A program made the position numbers and the translations under genes. From NCBI RefSeq assembly GCF_030815125.1, contig NZ_JAUSWH010000015.1, forward strand, positions 1 to 64,000: a stretch of 64,000 bases of DNA, given 5' to 3'. A model generated the notes under the pieces. It saw nothing but the letters and a program-made list of their open reading frames with translations, made no database searches and had not been told where the DNA came from. Position 1 is the stretch's first letter; each line of letters starts with the position of its first letter. The stretch is from Allorhizobium paknamense (GTDB lineage: Bacteria; Pseudomonadota; Alphaproteobacteria; Rhizobiales; Rhizobiaceae). Positions 10,201 to 17,472 of the stretch are shown here, one piece after another.

Positions 10201-12327
10201 TCGAAGGTCGGCCGGCTGGACGTCAGTCAGGGCGCGGACGTTGCGCTCATAATTTGGATCTAGCTCGGCTGCCGACTGTGCGGCGGCGAGCTTGGTGCGG
10301 ACGGCGCCGGAGAGATACCCGTCGGCTGTCTGCCACGATCCATCGGCCGGGTCCCGGAAGATGGCGTCACCCAGCTCCTCGACCACATCAGCCGGATCGC
10401 TGTGCAGCAGCTCGGCGATATGGTCGATATCAACGTGCCCACGTTCGTTCAGCACGACGGCGAGTGCATCTGCCGGCGACGTGATGGTTGGTGCCACCGG
10501 CGGCGCAATCACGCGTTCGGAAAAGATCGGACCGGGCTTCGCCGTGTCGGTCTCCAGATCGTAGTCCTCGATCGACGCGACCAGCCAGCAGTCCGGGTCG
10601 TCCCGGAAGGGTGTAAGGTTTGGCTGGCGATGGGTTTCCTTGACCTCCGCGGTCTCGGCATCTTCCTGGATCGAAACGGTGGTGTGGTTGATCGGCCCGA
10701 AGTCACGCACAAAGCTCGACCAGGCGATGCGCAGCCGAACCTGATGATCCCGCCAGGGACGATCGGTTTCCTGCGCTTTCAGCACCTCACGGACGGCATC
10801 GCGGATCGGGATGAGTTTGCTGATGATCCGGACGTGCTTTTCCGAGATGCCGTCTCCGGTGCGGCCCTTGCGGACCGTGACCGGCGCGGCCGCGCCGTCG
10901 AGCATCTGCATCAAGCCCTTGGAGCGGTCGAGGAAGAAGCTGCCCTCGCGGACAGGCCCGCCCTTAGGCTGCAGATCGACGATCTCGCCAAGCTCATCTC
11001 CGAGATCGATGTCGATCGGCGTCGGCTCTCCGTCGTAGAGATCGGCGGGCAGGAGATCGATGGCAGCGGCAAGTGCCGTTTCAAGACCCTTGCCGTCGTG
11101 CGGCCGGCATGTGTAGGTCTCGCCGAACGGTCCCGAGGTCAGGGCATGAGTGCCGAGTACGAAGTTGGGGTGACGGGCGAACCACCTGTTGACGCGGATG
11201 GCCCCTTCGTCATCTGTGGCGGGCCGGACCTCGTCTACATCCAGCCACAGCTGATCGCCTTCCGGCTCACCAAGTTTGCGCTTGCGGAAGAACAGGATGT
11301 CGACGACGACATCCGTGCCGGCGTCACGGCGGAAGCTGCCTTCGGGCAGGCGGATCGCTGCGATCAGGTCGGCCGACTTGGCGATATGCTCCCGCGCCGC
11401 CGGATCTGCCTTGTCCATCGTCCCATGCGAGGTGGCGAAAGCTGCGAGCGCGCCGGGCTTCAGGAGATCGATTGACTTGGCGATGAAGTAATCGTGCAGC
11501 CGGACGCCGAGCGACCGATAGGCGCGGTCGGAGCGGACAGTGCGATCGGAGAAGGGCGGATTGCCGATGGCGAGATCGTAGATCGGCGCCAGATCGGTGC
11601 GGGCGAAGTCTCCATTAATGATCCGGGCCTTGGGCTGCAGCAGGCGGACGATACGGGCCGTGACCGGATCGAGCTCGATCCCGGTGATATAGGCCGCGTC
11701 GCGATATTGCTCCGGCATCAGGGCCGGGAACAGGCCTGTGCCGATACCAGGCTCCAGCACACGGCCGCCCCGCCAGCCGAGTTTTCCAATCCCGGCCCAG
11801 ATCGCCCGGATGATGAACTCCGGCGTGAAATGGGCGTATTGGGTGCAGCGGGCGAGCGAGGCGTAGTCGGCTTCAGATACCGCAGTTTCGAGCGAGGAGC
11901 CGAGATCGTCCCAACCTTGTCGGAAATCGACCTCGCCCGGACGGCGGAACATGCCATTGGCCAAGTCGCCAGCGCCGAAGCCGGTGAAGCGGATCAGCTG
12001 CGCCTGTTCCTTAGGGGTCGCCGGTCGGTCCTGCTTTGCGATGCCGTCGGCGACCAGGATCGCCGCGACATTGTCGCGGGCGCGGTCCTTCCATGAGGCG
12101 CCCAGTTCGCGGTCGCCATTGAGATAGAAGTTTGCCCGAAGTCCTGGCCGCCGTACGGGGGCGGCAGCGACCGGGAGGGCGGGTGCCGGCGCCGGTGGCA
12201 CTGGATCCGGATCGTCGTCGTTGGCGGCAGCAGGCGAGAAACCGCCAAAGGCGGTGACCCCGAGCCCTAGGCCAGATGAAAGGGCGCTCGAGCCGAACAT
12301 ATCGAAAGTGAAGGGATCATTGCTCAT
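7225..12327 (-). CDS. Strawberry-notch-like DNA methylase/helicase (1700 aa)
   Basis: A giant plasmid protein. After a proline-rich N-terminus (residues 1-60), a methyltransferase domain shows motif I 'LEPGIGTGLF' (191-200) and the N6-adenine-type catalytic motif NPPF (256-259). The C-terminal two-thirds is a superfamily-2 helicase: Walker A 'HAVGAGKT' near 887, DEAQ box near 1048, 'LASGTPITNT', and an arginine-finger region 'EQREGRIVRQGNQ' near 1400, then a coiled-coil-like tail. Such fusions are common on rhizobial plasmids and in phages, where they are thought to modify or protect mobile DNA. The role is inferred. The gene appears to stand alone, ending at a hairpin terminator; the start at 12327 has AAAGGAG upstream. 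Confidence 0.9.
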   Translation of the reverse strand: MSNDPFTFDMFGSSALSSGLGLGVTAFGGFSPAAANDDDPDPVPPAPAPALPVAAAPVRRPGLRANFYLNGDRELGASWKDRARDNVAAILVADGIAKQDRPATPKEQAQLIRFTGFGAGDLANGMFRRPGEVDFRQGWDDLGSSLETAVSEADYASLARCTQYAHFTPEFIIRAIWAGIGKLGWRGGRVLEPGIGTGLFPALMPEQYRDAAYITGIELDPVTARIVRLLQPKARIINGDFARTDLAPIYDLAIGNPPFSDRTVRSDRAYRSLGVRLHDYFIAKSIDLLKPGALAAFATSHGTMDKADPAAREHIAKSADLIAAIRLPEGSFRRDAGTDVVVDILFFRKRKLGEPEGDQLWLDVDEVRPATDDEGAIRVNRWFARHPNFVLGTHALTSGPFGETYTCRPHDGKGLETALAAAIDLLPADLYDGEPTPIDIDLGDELGEIVDLQPKGGPVREGSFFLDRSKGLMQMLDGAAAPVTVRKGRTGDGISEKHVRIISKLIPIRDAVREVLKAQETDRPWRDHQVRLRIAWSSFVRDFGPINHTTVSIQEDAETAEVKETHRQPNLTPFRDDPDCWLVASIEDYDLETDTAKPGPIFSERVIAPPVAPTITSPADALAVVLNERGHVDIDHIAELLHSDPADVVEELGDAIFRDPADGSWQTADGYLSGAVRTKLAAAQSAAELDPNYERNVRALTDVQPADLRPSDITARLGAPWIPAADVVAFVKEKMEADIRIHHMPELGSWTVEARQLGYSAAGTSEWGTSRRHAGDLLADALNSRVPQIFDVFKDADSERRVLNVVDTEAARDKLQRIKQAFQDWVWTDPDRTDRLARDYNDRFNNIAPRKFDGSHLKLPGASGAFVLYGHQKRGIWRIIADGSTYLAHAVGAGKTMTMAAAIMEQRRLGLIAKAMLVVPGHCLAQAAREFLALYPNARILVADETNFTKDKRARFLSRAATATWDAIIITHSAFRFIAVPSAFEQAMIHDELQLYEDLLTKVDSEDRVSRKRLERLKEGLQERLEGLATRKDDLLTISEIGVDQIVVDEAQEFRKLSFATNMSTLKGIDPNGSQRAWDLYVKSRYIETKNPGRALVLASGTPITNTLGEMFSIQRLLGHEALTERGLHEFDAWASCFGDTTTELEIQPSGKYKPVSRFASFVNVPELIAMFRSFADVVMPEDLRQYVKVPNISTGRRQILTAKPTALFKTYQQMLDGRIKAIEKREGPAQPGDDILLSVITDGRHAAIDLRFVMPAADNEADNKLNLLVRNAHRIWAETSQAIYRRPDGKDFDLPGAAQMIFSDLGTINVEKTRGFSAYRFIRDELIRLGVPASQIAFMQDFKKTEAKQRLFGDVRSGKVRFLIGSSETMGTGVNAQLRLKALHHLDVPWLPSQIEQREGRIVRQGNQHDEVDIFAYATEGSLDASMWQNNERKARFIAAALSGDTSIRRLEDVGEGAANQFAMAKAIASGDERLMQKAGLEADIARLERLRAAHEDDQYAVRRQMRDAEREIEVSTRRIGEIGEDIKRLRPTTGDAFTMKVLGQDHTERKEAGRALMKEILTLLQLQQEGEVHLATIGGFDLVYEGDRFGKGDGYRFETYLQRTGAEYEVDLSITVTPLGAISRLEHALDGFDNEQRQYRRRFEEAERRLASYQTRTGGLFQFATELDAKRKQLREVEDDLAAEVIAEADEARTAPAA

Positions 12328-12416
12328 GGGAAAGGCTCCTTTGGAATAGGGACGAGCGCCATTGTCCGGTCGGAGGTTCGACCGGCCGCAACGTCGTCTT
12401 GCTGGGATGCGACCGC

Positions 12417-13022
12417 TCAGGCGGCCAGGGAGGAAGGAAGGTAACGCAGGTGGACCGGCAGCTTAGCCGCGATCTCGTTGTCGCTCAGGGTGTCGAGCAG
12501 CTTCAGAAAGGTTCCTTCCGTGCCGCCATAGAGCATGATCGTGCGATGGCCCTGCATCGGCGTCGGCCAGCGGGTGCCGGCATAGCCACGATAGTCGTCC
12601 GCAGTGGTGCTCCAGATATGTTCGAGCCGTTCTTCGCGGCTCATGGCTCGAACCGGCCGGGTTTCGCGATCGGCGATTACCGAGCGCATCGTCTCGACCG
12701 AGTTGGGATCGGAGAGGTCGCAATACGTATGAAAGTATCGGACGGTGTCATCGATCCGCATCGCGTAAAATACCGAGGTCACGGAACCGCTCATGAACTC
12801 GCGCATGGCAAAGATCGGTCCACGCATCCAGAGCGGCGGCAGGATGTCGAGCATGTAGGAATAGGACGTCTCGTCGATCTCAAACCATTCGCCGGCATAA
12901 ACGTCGGACTGATCACCGGCGAAGCGGTTGGGCCGCTGCGCGTGCCTGTCAAACATGCGGAACATGTCGGCGCGCTTGGCCACACCCTGAAACACTTTGC
13001 GGGGGAGGGATATCGAGGTCAT
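12417..13022 (-). CDS. DUF1419 family protein (201 aa)
   Basis: Starting at ATG 13022 (GAAAGGA upstream), the protein reads MTSISLPRKVFQGVAKRADM and continues with 'MFDRHAQRPNRF', 'YAGEWFEIDETSYSYMLDILPPLWMRG', 'FAMREFMSGSVTSVFYA' and 'YFHTYCDLSD', the hallmark of DUF1419 proteins from rhizobial plasmids. A longer frame to 13079 exists but lacks a ribosome site. The family function is unknown. It lies between the Toprim gene and the methylase/helicase gene, all on the same strand. Confidence 0.82.
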   Translation of the reverse strand: MTSISLPRKVFQGVAKRADMFRMFDRHAQRPNRFAGDQSDVYAGEWFEIDETSYSYMLDILPPLWMRGPIFAMREFMSGSVTSVFYAMRIDDTVRYFHTYCDLSDPNSVETMRSVIADRETRPVRAMSREERLEHIWSTTADDYRGYAGTRWPTPMQGHRTIMLYGGTEGTFLKLLDTLSDNEIAAKLPVHLRYLPSSLAA

Positions 13023-13087
13023 CGGCTTAATCCTTTCGGGGTTTGGGGACCGAAGGCAGCACTGTCGTTTCGACCTCACTATCCTCT

Positions 13088-14125
13088 TCAGTCCTTCATG
13101 ACCCCTCCCGATCGGCCGGCCTCGTGTCCGGACGGGTCAAGGGCCGGCTCTTGCCGGGCGAAGCTTCCCTTGATGCGGCCGGCACGCATGCGGCAGGCCT
13201 CATTCCTCTTCTCCATTTTCCTTTCCCGTCTCTCCTTATCCTTGGCTTTCAGAACCTCGTTCCAGTCCTCTGCCGGCGGACGTAGCCGCTGCCAGTCGCA
13301 GCCGGACGCTTCAGCGACCGCACGCAATCGTTCTGCGTAAATGTCCCCTTGGGAATTGGCATCCGTCGCCGCTACCAATGTCAGTCCGGGTCGCATAGTA
13401 AGTTCGGCAAGCGCCGCATCTGTCGCTGGAGACCACCCGCCGCCGGTGCTGAGATAAAGGGTTTGCTCGCGTGGACCTTCGAGTGCCGCGAGGCTCATCA
13501 CGTCGATCGCCGCCTCGGTGACGCAAAGGCGGTTGGGGTCACTCGGACCCAATCGGAACAGAAGCTTGGATCCCCCGGTCGAGAACCCGCGCCATTCGGG
13601 TCCTCGCTCTTCCCAGCCGACAACGCGGCCATAGCTATCAACATGCGCCGCCCACATGCTGCCATAAGGTCCTTCCCGCAGGATGTCCTCCCGGATAGCG
13701 TGCCGGACGATGGCAGGGGGCACCCCGCGCTCCCAACAAAGATAGCGCCACGTGTCGGAGTCGGGCGACGGCGTACGCCGGCTTCGCCAGCGCCCGGGAA
13801 TTTCTCCCGCCGAGCCTGAAGAGCGCGGAGACTTCCATTCCGGACGAGAAAGTCGAAACCCAACCAGCTCCGCGACCGCTTCCGCCGCCACCGGAAAAGT
13901 GACCTTATCAAGAAACATGGCGAGCGCGAAAACATCGCCTTTCGCATCGCTCAGTGGATCGAACCAGCCGCGTCCGTCATGGGTCACAATAATGATGCTG
14001 CTGCCACGCCGGTATTTGACGGCTCGACGGGTACTTTCCTTCGCATCGAGTTCATATCCGGCCTGCTCCAGCACAGCTTCGCAACTGACCTTGGCGCGTA
14101 GCGCCTCCAACTCTTCTCTTTTCAT
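13088..14125 (-). CDS. DUF3991 / Toprim domain protein (345 aa)
   Basis: The N-terminal region ('EELEALRAKVSCEAVLEQAGYELD', 'KYRRGSSIIIVTHDGRGWFDPLSDAKGDVFAL') matches the zinc-less primase-like DUF3991 region. The middle has 'SDTWRYLCWERGVPPAIVRHAIREDILREGPYGSMWAAH'. A Toprim core follows: 'LCVTEAAIDVMSLAAL' with the catalytic-type glutamate, and 'TLVAATDANSQGD' with the D-x-N acidic pair. Toprim proteins act in DNA priming or nicking and are common on mobile elements. The C-terminus is rich in K/E/R. It is probably cotranscribed with the DUF1419 gene (65-base gap). Confidence 0.83.
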   Translation of the reverse strand: MKREELEALRAKVSCEAVLEQAGYELDAKESTRRAVKYRRGSSIIIVTHDGRGWFDPLSDAKGDVFALAMFLDKVTFPVAAEAVAELVGFRLSRPEWKSPRSSGSAGEIPGRWRSRRTPSPDSDTWRYLCWERGVPPAIVRHAIREDILREGPYGSMWAAHVDSYGRVVGWEERGPEWRGFSTGGSKLLFRLGPSDPNRLCVTEAAIDVMSLAALEGPREQTLYLSTGGGWSPATDAALAELTMRPGLTLVAATDANSQGDIYAERLRAVAEASGCDWQRLRPPAEDWNEVLKAKDKERRERKMEKRNEACRMRAGRIKGSFARQEPALDPSGHEAGRSGGVMKD

Positions 14126-14329
14126 CTTCCCTTCGGTCGCATCGCGACCGACCTCTCATGTTCTTCCTTCCTGCGTTTCTGCAGGCAGCTTCTCACCGGC
14201 GCGAAGAGCAAAGGCTGCAAGGGCGCGCCTGGCAATTGTAGGATTCTACAAGTATCGACCCACAAGCGCGGCGAAGCCTCCCTTGCGGCCGCCAGCTCGC
14301 GAGCGGCAGCCGGTACCGCGAAGCGGGGC

Positions 14330-14506
14330 TCAGTGAGCTCCCCATGGGAAAAATTCATGAATGACCGAGAGGTCATCATCGGCGTCGATCTCGTCAGAGG
14401 GGAGCACGCCATATTCACCGTCGACTTCGAAGACGGTGACCGGGACCATCAGGTCGCGGGAAAGCTGAAAGGCATGGGACTGTGCGAGAGTAAGATCGTG
14501 CGACAT
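14330..14506 (-). CDS. Small acidic hypothetical protein (58 aa)
   Basis: A short frame starting at ATG 14506 encodes MSHDLTLAQSHAFQLSRDLM and ends in 'DEIDADDDLSVIHEFFPWGAH'. It is acidic and has a coherent composition, unlike the shadow frames around it. A longer in-frame upstream extension to 14674 has no ribosome site and is proline/arginine-rich. The upstream sequence 'TGGAGCCACTTCA' offers GGAG at spacing 8. Similar tiny proteins occur near DUF3991 genes on rhizobial plasmids. Function unknown. Confidence 0.55.
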   Translation of the reverse strand: MSHDLTLAQSHAFQLSRDLMVPVTVFEVDGEYGVLPSDEIDADDDLSVIHEFFPWGAH

Positions 14507-14790
14507 TGAAGTGGCTCCATTTGGGGAGCGGGCCAATTCCCGCTCGATGGCTCCAAAAGGCACGGGGGCGGGCGCGATCACCGCGGCGGCGCAGCCAAGC
14601 GGCCGCAGCTTGCTAGCGGACCCCTTGCGGGTTGATCGGGGAAGATCCGGCCCCGGGCCAGGACGCCATCGCATGAGAGCGGGATTGGGCTGTTTCCCGT
14701 CGGTGCGGCGACACCGTCGTTTGCTCTTATCGTTTGGCCTCTACCGAAAGCGCTCATCCGGCATCAACCAGATTCCGGCATCCCAGACTT

Positions 14791-14861
14791 ACTGACCAGA
14801 ATTTGTACTCAAACTTTGGACAGCTTGTCACTGACCAGAATTTGAATATAATCTTTGGACA
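14791..14861 (+). promoter_or_regulatory. Tandem dyad repeats before abiEi (candidate autoregulation site)
   Basis: Two direct copies, 39 bases apart, start with ACTGACCAGAATTTG (14791-14805 and 14830-14844) and end with CTTTGGACA (14814-14822 and 14853-14861). Within each, CCAGAATTTG faces CAAACTTTGG or TAATCTTTGG, making an imperfect inverted repeat of about 24 bp. The second copy ends 16 bases before the antitoxin ATG. AbiEi antitoxins are known to repress their own promoter through paired inverted repeats of this size, so this is the likely operator. The rest of the 14507-14790 spacer shows nothing else I can name. Confidence 0.6.
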
Positions 14862-14877
14862 CTAGGGAGCTTTTTTT

Positions 14878-15600
14878 ATGCCCGATCCGACTTCTGACAC
14901 GCTTGAGCGGATTTATATGCGGATCGCCGCCGGTGCGCCTTCGGGTGTATGGTCTCGCGGTGACTTCCTGGATTTGGCCAGCCCAAACGCTGTCGAGAAG
15001 GCGCTGCAACGCCTGACCAATCGAGGCGATATCCGTCGGCCCTACCGCGGCCTTTATGACAAACCGTCCGTCAGCAAGCTCACAGGAAAGCTGGTTTTCC
15101 CACCACGCGCGTCCTTCGTCGATGCGATTGCCCGTCGGGACAAACTTCGAATACTTGTCGATGGGATGACCGCGGCCAACGACCTCGGCCTCACGACAGC
15201 TGCTCCCGCACGATCGACCATCCACGCAGACACATACCCTAGAACGATTGAGATCAATGCTGCTGCAGGTGATATCCAGGTAAGCGCACCGGTTGTCTAC
15301 AGGCTCGACTTCAAGAGAGCTTCGGCAAAGGCCGCATTCTGGGCCGGACGACCAGCAATGCGCATCGTTCAGGCGTTGGCCTGGTTGCGCGATGAACCCA
15401 GCAGCATTGAACCTGCGATAAATGGAATTATCCAGAAACTAAAGAATAGCCAAAGTCGACAAGCGATCTCGAACGATCTTCGGTCGAACCTTGCAGCTAT
15501 GCCGGCATGGATGTATCCGGCCGCGCAAGAAATCGCAGACTCTTTGGCGCCTGACCAGAACGAGCGAGAGAAGACCGAAGATGCAGACGACGTTCATTGA
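14878..15600 (+). CDS. AbiEi-type antitoxin, DUF6088-like (240 aa)
   Basis: The protein has an N-terminal winged-helix region ('GVWSRGDFLDLASPNAVEKALQRLTNRGDIRRPYRGLYDKP') as in AbiEi/DUF6088 antitoxins, followed by the antitoxin body ('ARRDKLRILVDGMTAANDLGLTTAAPARSTIHAD'). Type IV AbiE antitoxins do not bind the toxin but counter its effect and repress the operon. It overlaps the downstream AbiEii gene by 20 bases, and paired dyad repeats sit in its leader. The start at 14878 is preceded by TAGGGAG with spacing of about 10. Confidence 0.85.
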   Translation: MPDPTSDTLERIYMRIAAGAPSGVWSRGDFLDLASPNAVEKALQRLTNRGDIRRPYRGLYDKPSVSKLTGKLVFPPRASFVDAIARRDKLRILVDGMTAANDLGLTTAAPARSTIHADTYPRTIEINAAAGDIQVSAPVVYRLDFKRASAKAAFWAGRPAMRIVQALAWLRDEPSSIEPAINGIIQKLKNSQSRQAISNDLRSNLAAMPAWMYPAAQEIADSLAPDQNEREKTEDADDVH

Positions 15601-16684
15601 AGTTCTTCGATCGAGCCCTGACGAACGCCGCGCGCTATATGCGGCAGTAGCGGCCGGGCTCCAGACCCGGGCAGAGAATGTCGAAAAGGATCTCTATGTC
15701 TGCTGGATCCTGGATTTTTTATTCAATCAGCGAGAAGGCGACCCGGTCAATCTCTATTTCAAGGGTGGCACCAGCCTGAGCAAGGCCTATGACGTCATCA
15801 AGCGGTTCTCGGAAGACATCGACATCGGCGTCTATAAGGCCGATATCGACGCTCCCCTAGAGAAAGAGATAGCCGAACAGGGCTCTGTGACCAAGCAGCA
15901 AAGAATGCTCGCGGACAAGGTTGATGAGCCCGCGCGCACTTACATTTCCGGCCCCTTGCGTGACCAGCTTCTGCGAAAGATCGAAGAGACCGAGGCCGCC
16001 ATCGGCGAGGCAGGACACTTTGCCGTTGAATACGGCTACGATGCCTATCGGAAACGCGATGCTCTGGATATCCTTGTCGTCGGCTATAAGAGCGTGTTTA
16101 CGGGCGACATTGACTACGTTCAGCCGGCGGTAAGGATAGAAGGCGGGGCTCGCCCCGATCCGGTCCCTGTCGAAACTCGCACGATCACCCCATACATCGC
16201 ATCTGAGTTAAACTCAGCGAACGATCTGGCTGTCCACGGAGTGACAACGGTGAAGCCGGAAAGAACCTTCTGGGAAAAGGTGCTCATCCTCCACGCGATG
16301 ACCGAAATGACCGAGAAGCGGGCCGACGAGCAAAATCCTGAAAAGCCAGTCCCAGACCTCAATCGCTATTCGCGTCATTACTATGACGTCCATCAGATTT
16401 GGACAAACGGCGCGTATGGCGAGGAAACAGCTTCAATGAACGAGCTTGCCGAAGCGTGCAGAGCCCATAAGGAGCTCATGTTTCGAGCACCGGACCATCG
16501 ATATGACCGCGCAGTTCCCGGGAGTTACAGACTCACACCATCGGCGCCGATGCGTGAAAAACTCTCCAGGGATTATGATCGTATGTCAGCCATGATCTTT
16601 GGCGAGGTCCCGCGGTTTGACGAGGTGATGAAAAGCATTGACGAACTCGAGGCGTTCCTGAACGGCCTTCGCAAGTTGGGATAA
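15581..16684 (+). CDS. AbiEii-type nucleotidyltransferase toxin (367 aa)
   Basis: Starting at ATG 15581, within the 3' end of the antitoxin gene, the protein carries the nucleotidyltransferase core: KGGTSLSK (61-68) followed by 'RFSEDIDI' with the catalytic acid pair (D79, D81). The family (AbiEii/AbiGii, COG2253) includes toxins that add nucleotides to tRNA acceptor ends and trigger growth arrest or abortive infection. Later landmarks 'YDAYRKRDALDILVVGYKS', 'ASELNSANDLAVHGVTTVKPERTFWEKVLILHAMTE' and 'SRHYYDVHQI' are typical of the family. Length is slightly above the usual 300-340 aa. Confidence 0.9.
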   Translation: MQTTFIEVLRSSPDERRALYAAVAAGLQTRAENVEKDLYVCWILDFLFNQREGDPVNLYFKGGTSLSKAYDVIKRFSEDIDIGVYKADIDAPLEKEIAEQGSVTKQQRMLADKVDEPARTYISGPLRDQLLRKIEETEAAIGEAGHFAVEYGYDAYRKRDALDILVVGYKSVFTGDIDYVQPAVRIEGGARPDPVPVETRTITPYIASELNSANDLAVHGVTTVKPERTFWEKVLILHAMTEMTEKRADEQNPEKPVPDLNRYSRHYYDVHQIWTNGAYGEETASMNELAEACRAHKELMFRAPDHRYDRAVPGSYRLTPSAPMREKLSRDYDRMSAMIFGEVPRFDEVMKSIDELEAFLNGLRKLG

Positions 16685-16827
16685 TAGGGTTTTGTAACGT
16701 CATTGGCTGTGGCTGCTGTTATGGCCGCTAAGCCAGTCGAATGCCTTCAATCATATCTCCTGAGTAGACGCTGGTCCGTTGATTTTAGAAAGTCTGCACA
16801 CCTGCGATAAAAGGTTGCATCGCCATA

Positions 16828-16867
16828 TTGTCAGATTTTTCTGTCCATATGTTGACTTTGTCAGATT
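16828..16867 (+). promoter_or_regulatory. Direct repeat TTGTCAGATT before the four-gene cassette
   Basis: The 10-base sequence TTGTCAGATT occurs at 16828-16837 and again at 16858-16867, a 30-base period (about three helical turns), in the 215-base spacer upstream of the 190-aa gene. TTGTCA and the TTGACT at 16852 are both plausible -35 elements. The placement suggests an operator-promoter, perhaps for the cassette's own HTH protein. This is inferred from spacing only. Confidence 0.4.
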
Positions 16868-16899
16868 ATGCGATCATCTTGCAGACATTGGAGGCAGCG

Positions 16900-17472
16900 A
16901 TGACTGATGGACCTTTCCGAAATTCCGCATTGAGCAATAGATGGAAAGTTTATGGGCAGGACCTCGTCAGTGACGCTGTCTCCCAGGATGAGCGCGTAAA
17001 ACAGGCCTGCCACAGTGTACTGGGCGGCATCGATATGCAGTCATTCGGGCGCCTTTACCGAGAACTGGACGCCCGTGCATCGAATGATCAAATGGATCTC
17101 GACGCAGTTTCCGCCACCGAGATAATCTTTGACAGAAACGAGCGTTCTCCGCTGCACGACGCTTTGGAACGGCACCTATTATGCAACCTGAGAGATGCTT
17201 TGCCCGAACGCCGGTCGCTGGATCTTGCGCTTGAAAGCGCGGTGTCGGAGGTACTGGGCAACGCCAAGAACCGCATTGATGAGGAATGCATTCGTGCAAA
17301 GGAAGTCCGCGATATGAGCAACGCGGATTTTGTGAAAGGCCTTCACCGAAACAAGGAGACCTTTGCTGCGGTGGATGTCGCGCGCGTATGCGCAGCTCTT
17401 GAGAACGGTGAGAAGGGTGCGTTCCGCCGCACGGCGCGGACGGATGTAAACGATGGTCCTGACGATGACTGA
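16900..17472 (+). CDS. Unknown helical protein, first gene of QueC/ImmA/PIN cassette (190 aa)
   Basis: The start is ATG 16900, with GGAGG at spacing 5; an upstream in-frame TTG at 16828 lies in the promoter repeat and is rejected. The protein begins MTDGPFRNSALSNRWKVYGQ and appears almost entirely helical, with no catalytic motif and a polar tail. I do not recognise a family. It is the promoter-proximal gene of four genes that overlap one another, so its product probably works with the QueC-like protein, as a substrate, adaptor or sensor. Its last codons overlap the start of the QueC-like gene. Confidence 0.65.
   Translation: MTDGPFRNSALSNRWKVYGQDLVSDAVSQDERVKQACHSVLGGIDMQSFGRLYRELDARASNDQMDLDAVSATEIIFDRNERSPLHDALERHLLCNLRDALPERRSLDLALESAVSEVLGNAKNRIDEECIRAKEVRDMSNADFVKGLHRNKETFAAVDVARVCAALENGEKGAFRRTARTDVNDGPDDD

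Noticed and set aside
10402..11475. Plus-strand 357-codon frame
   Set aside because: It lies wholly inside the minus-strand methylase/helicase gene, which carries clear motifs on the other strand.
14809..15225. Minus-strand 138-codon frame
   Set aside because: Antisense to the AbiEi antitoxin gene and its operator repeats.
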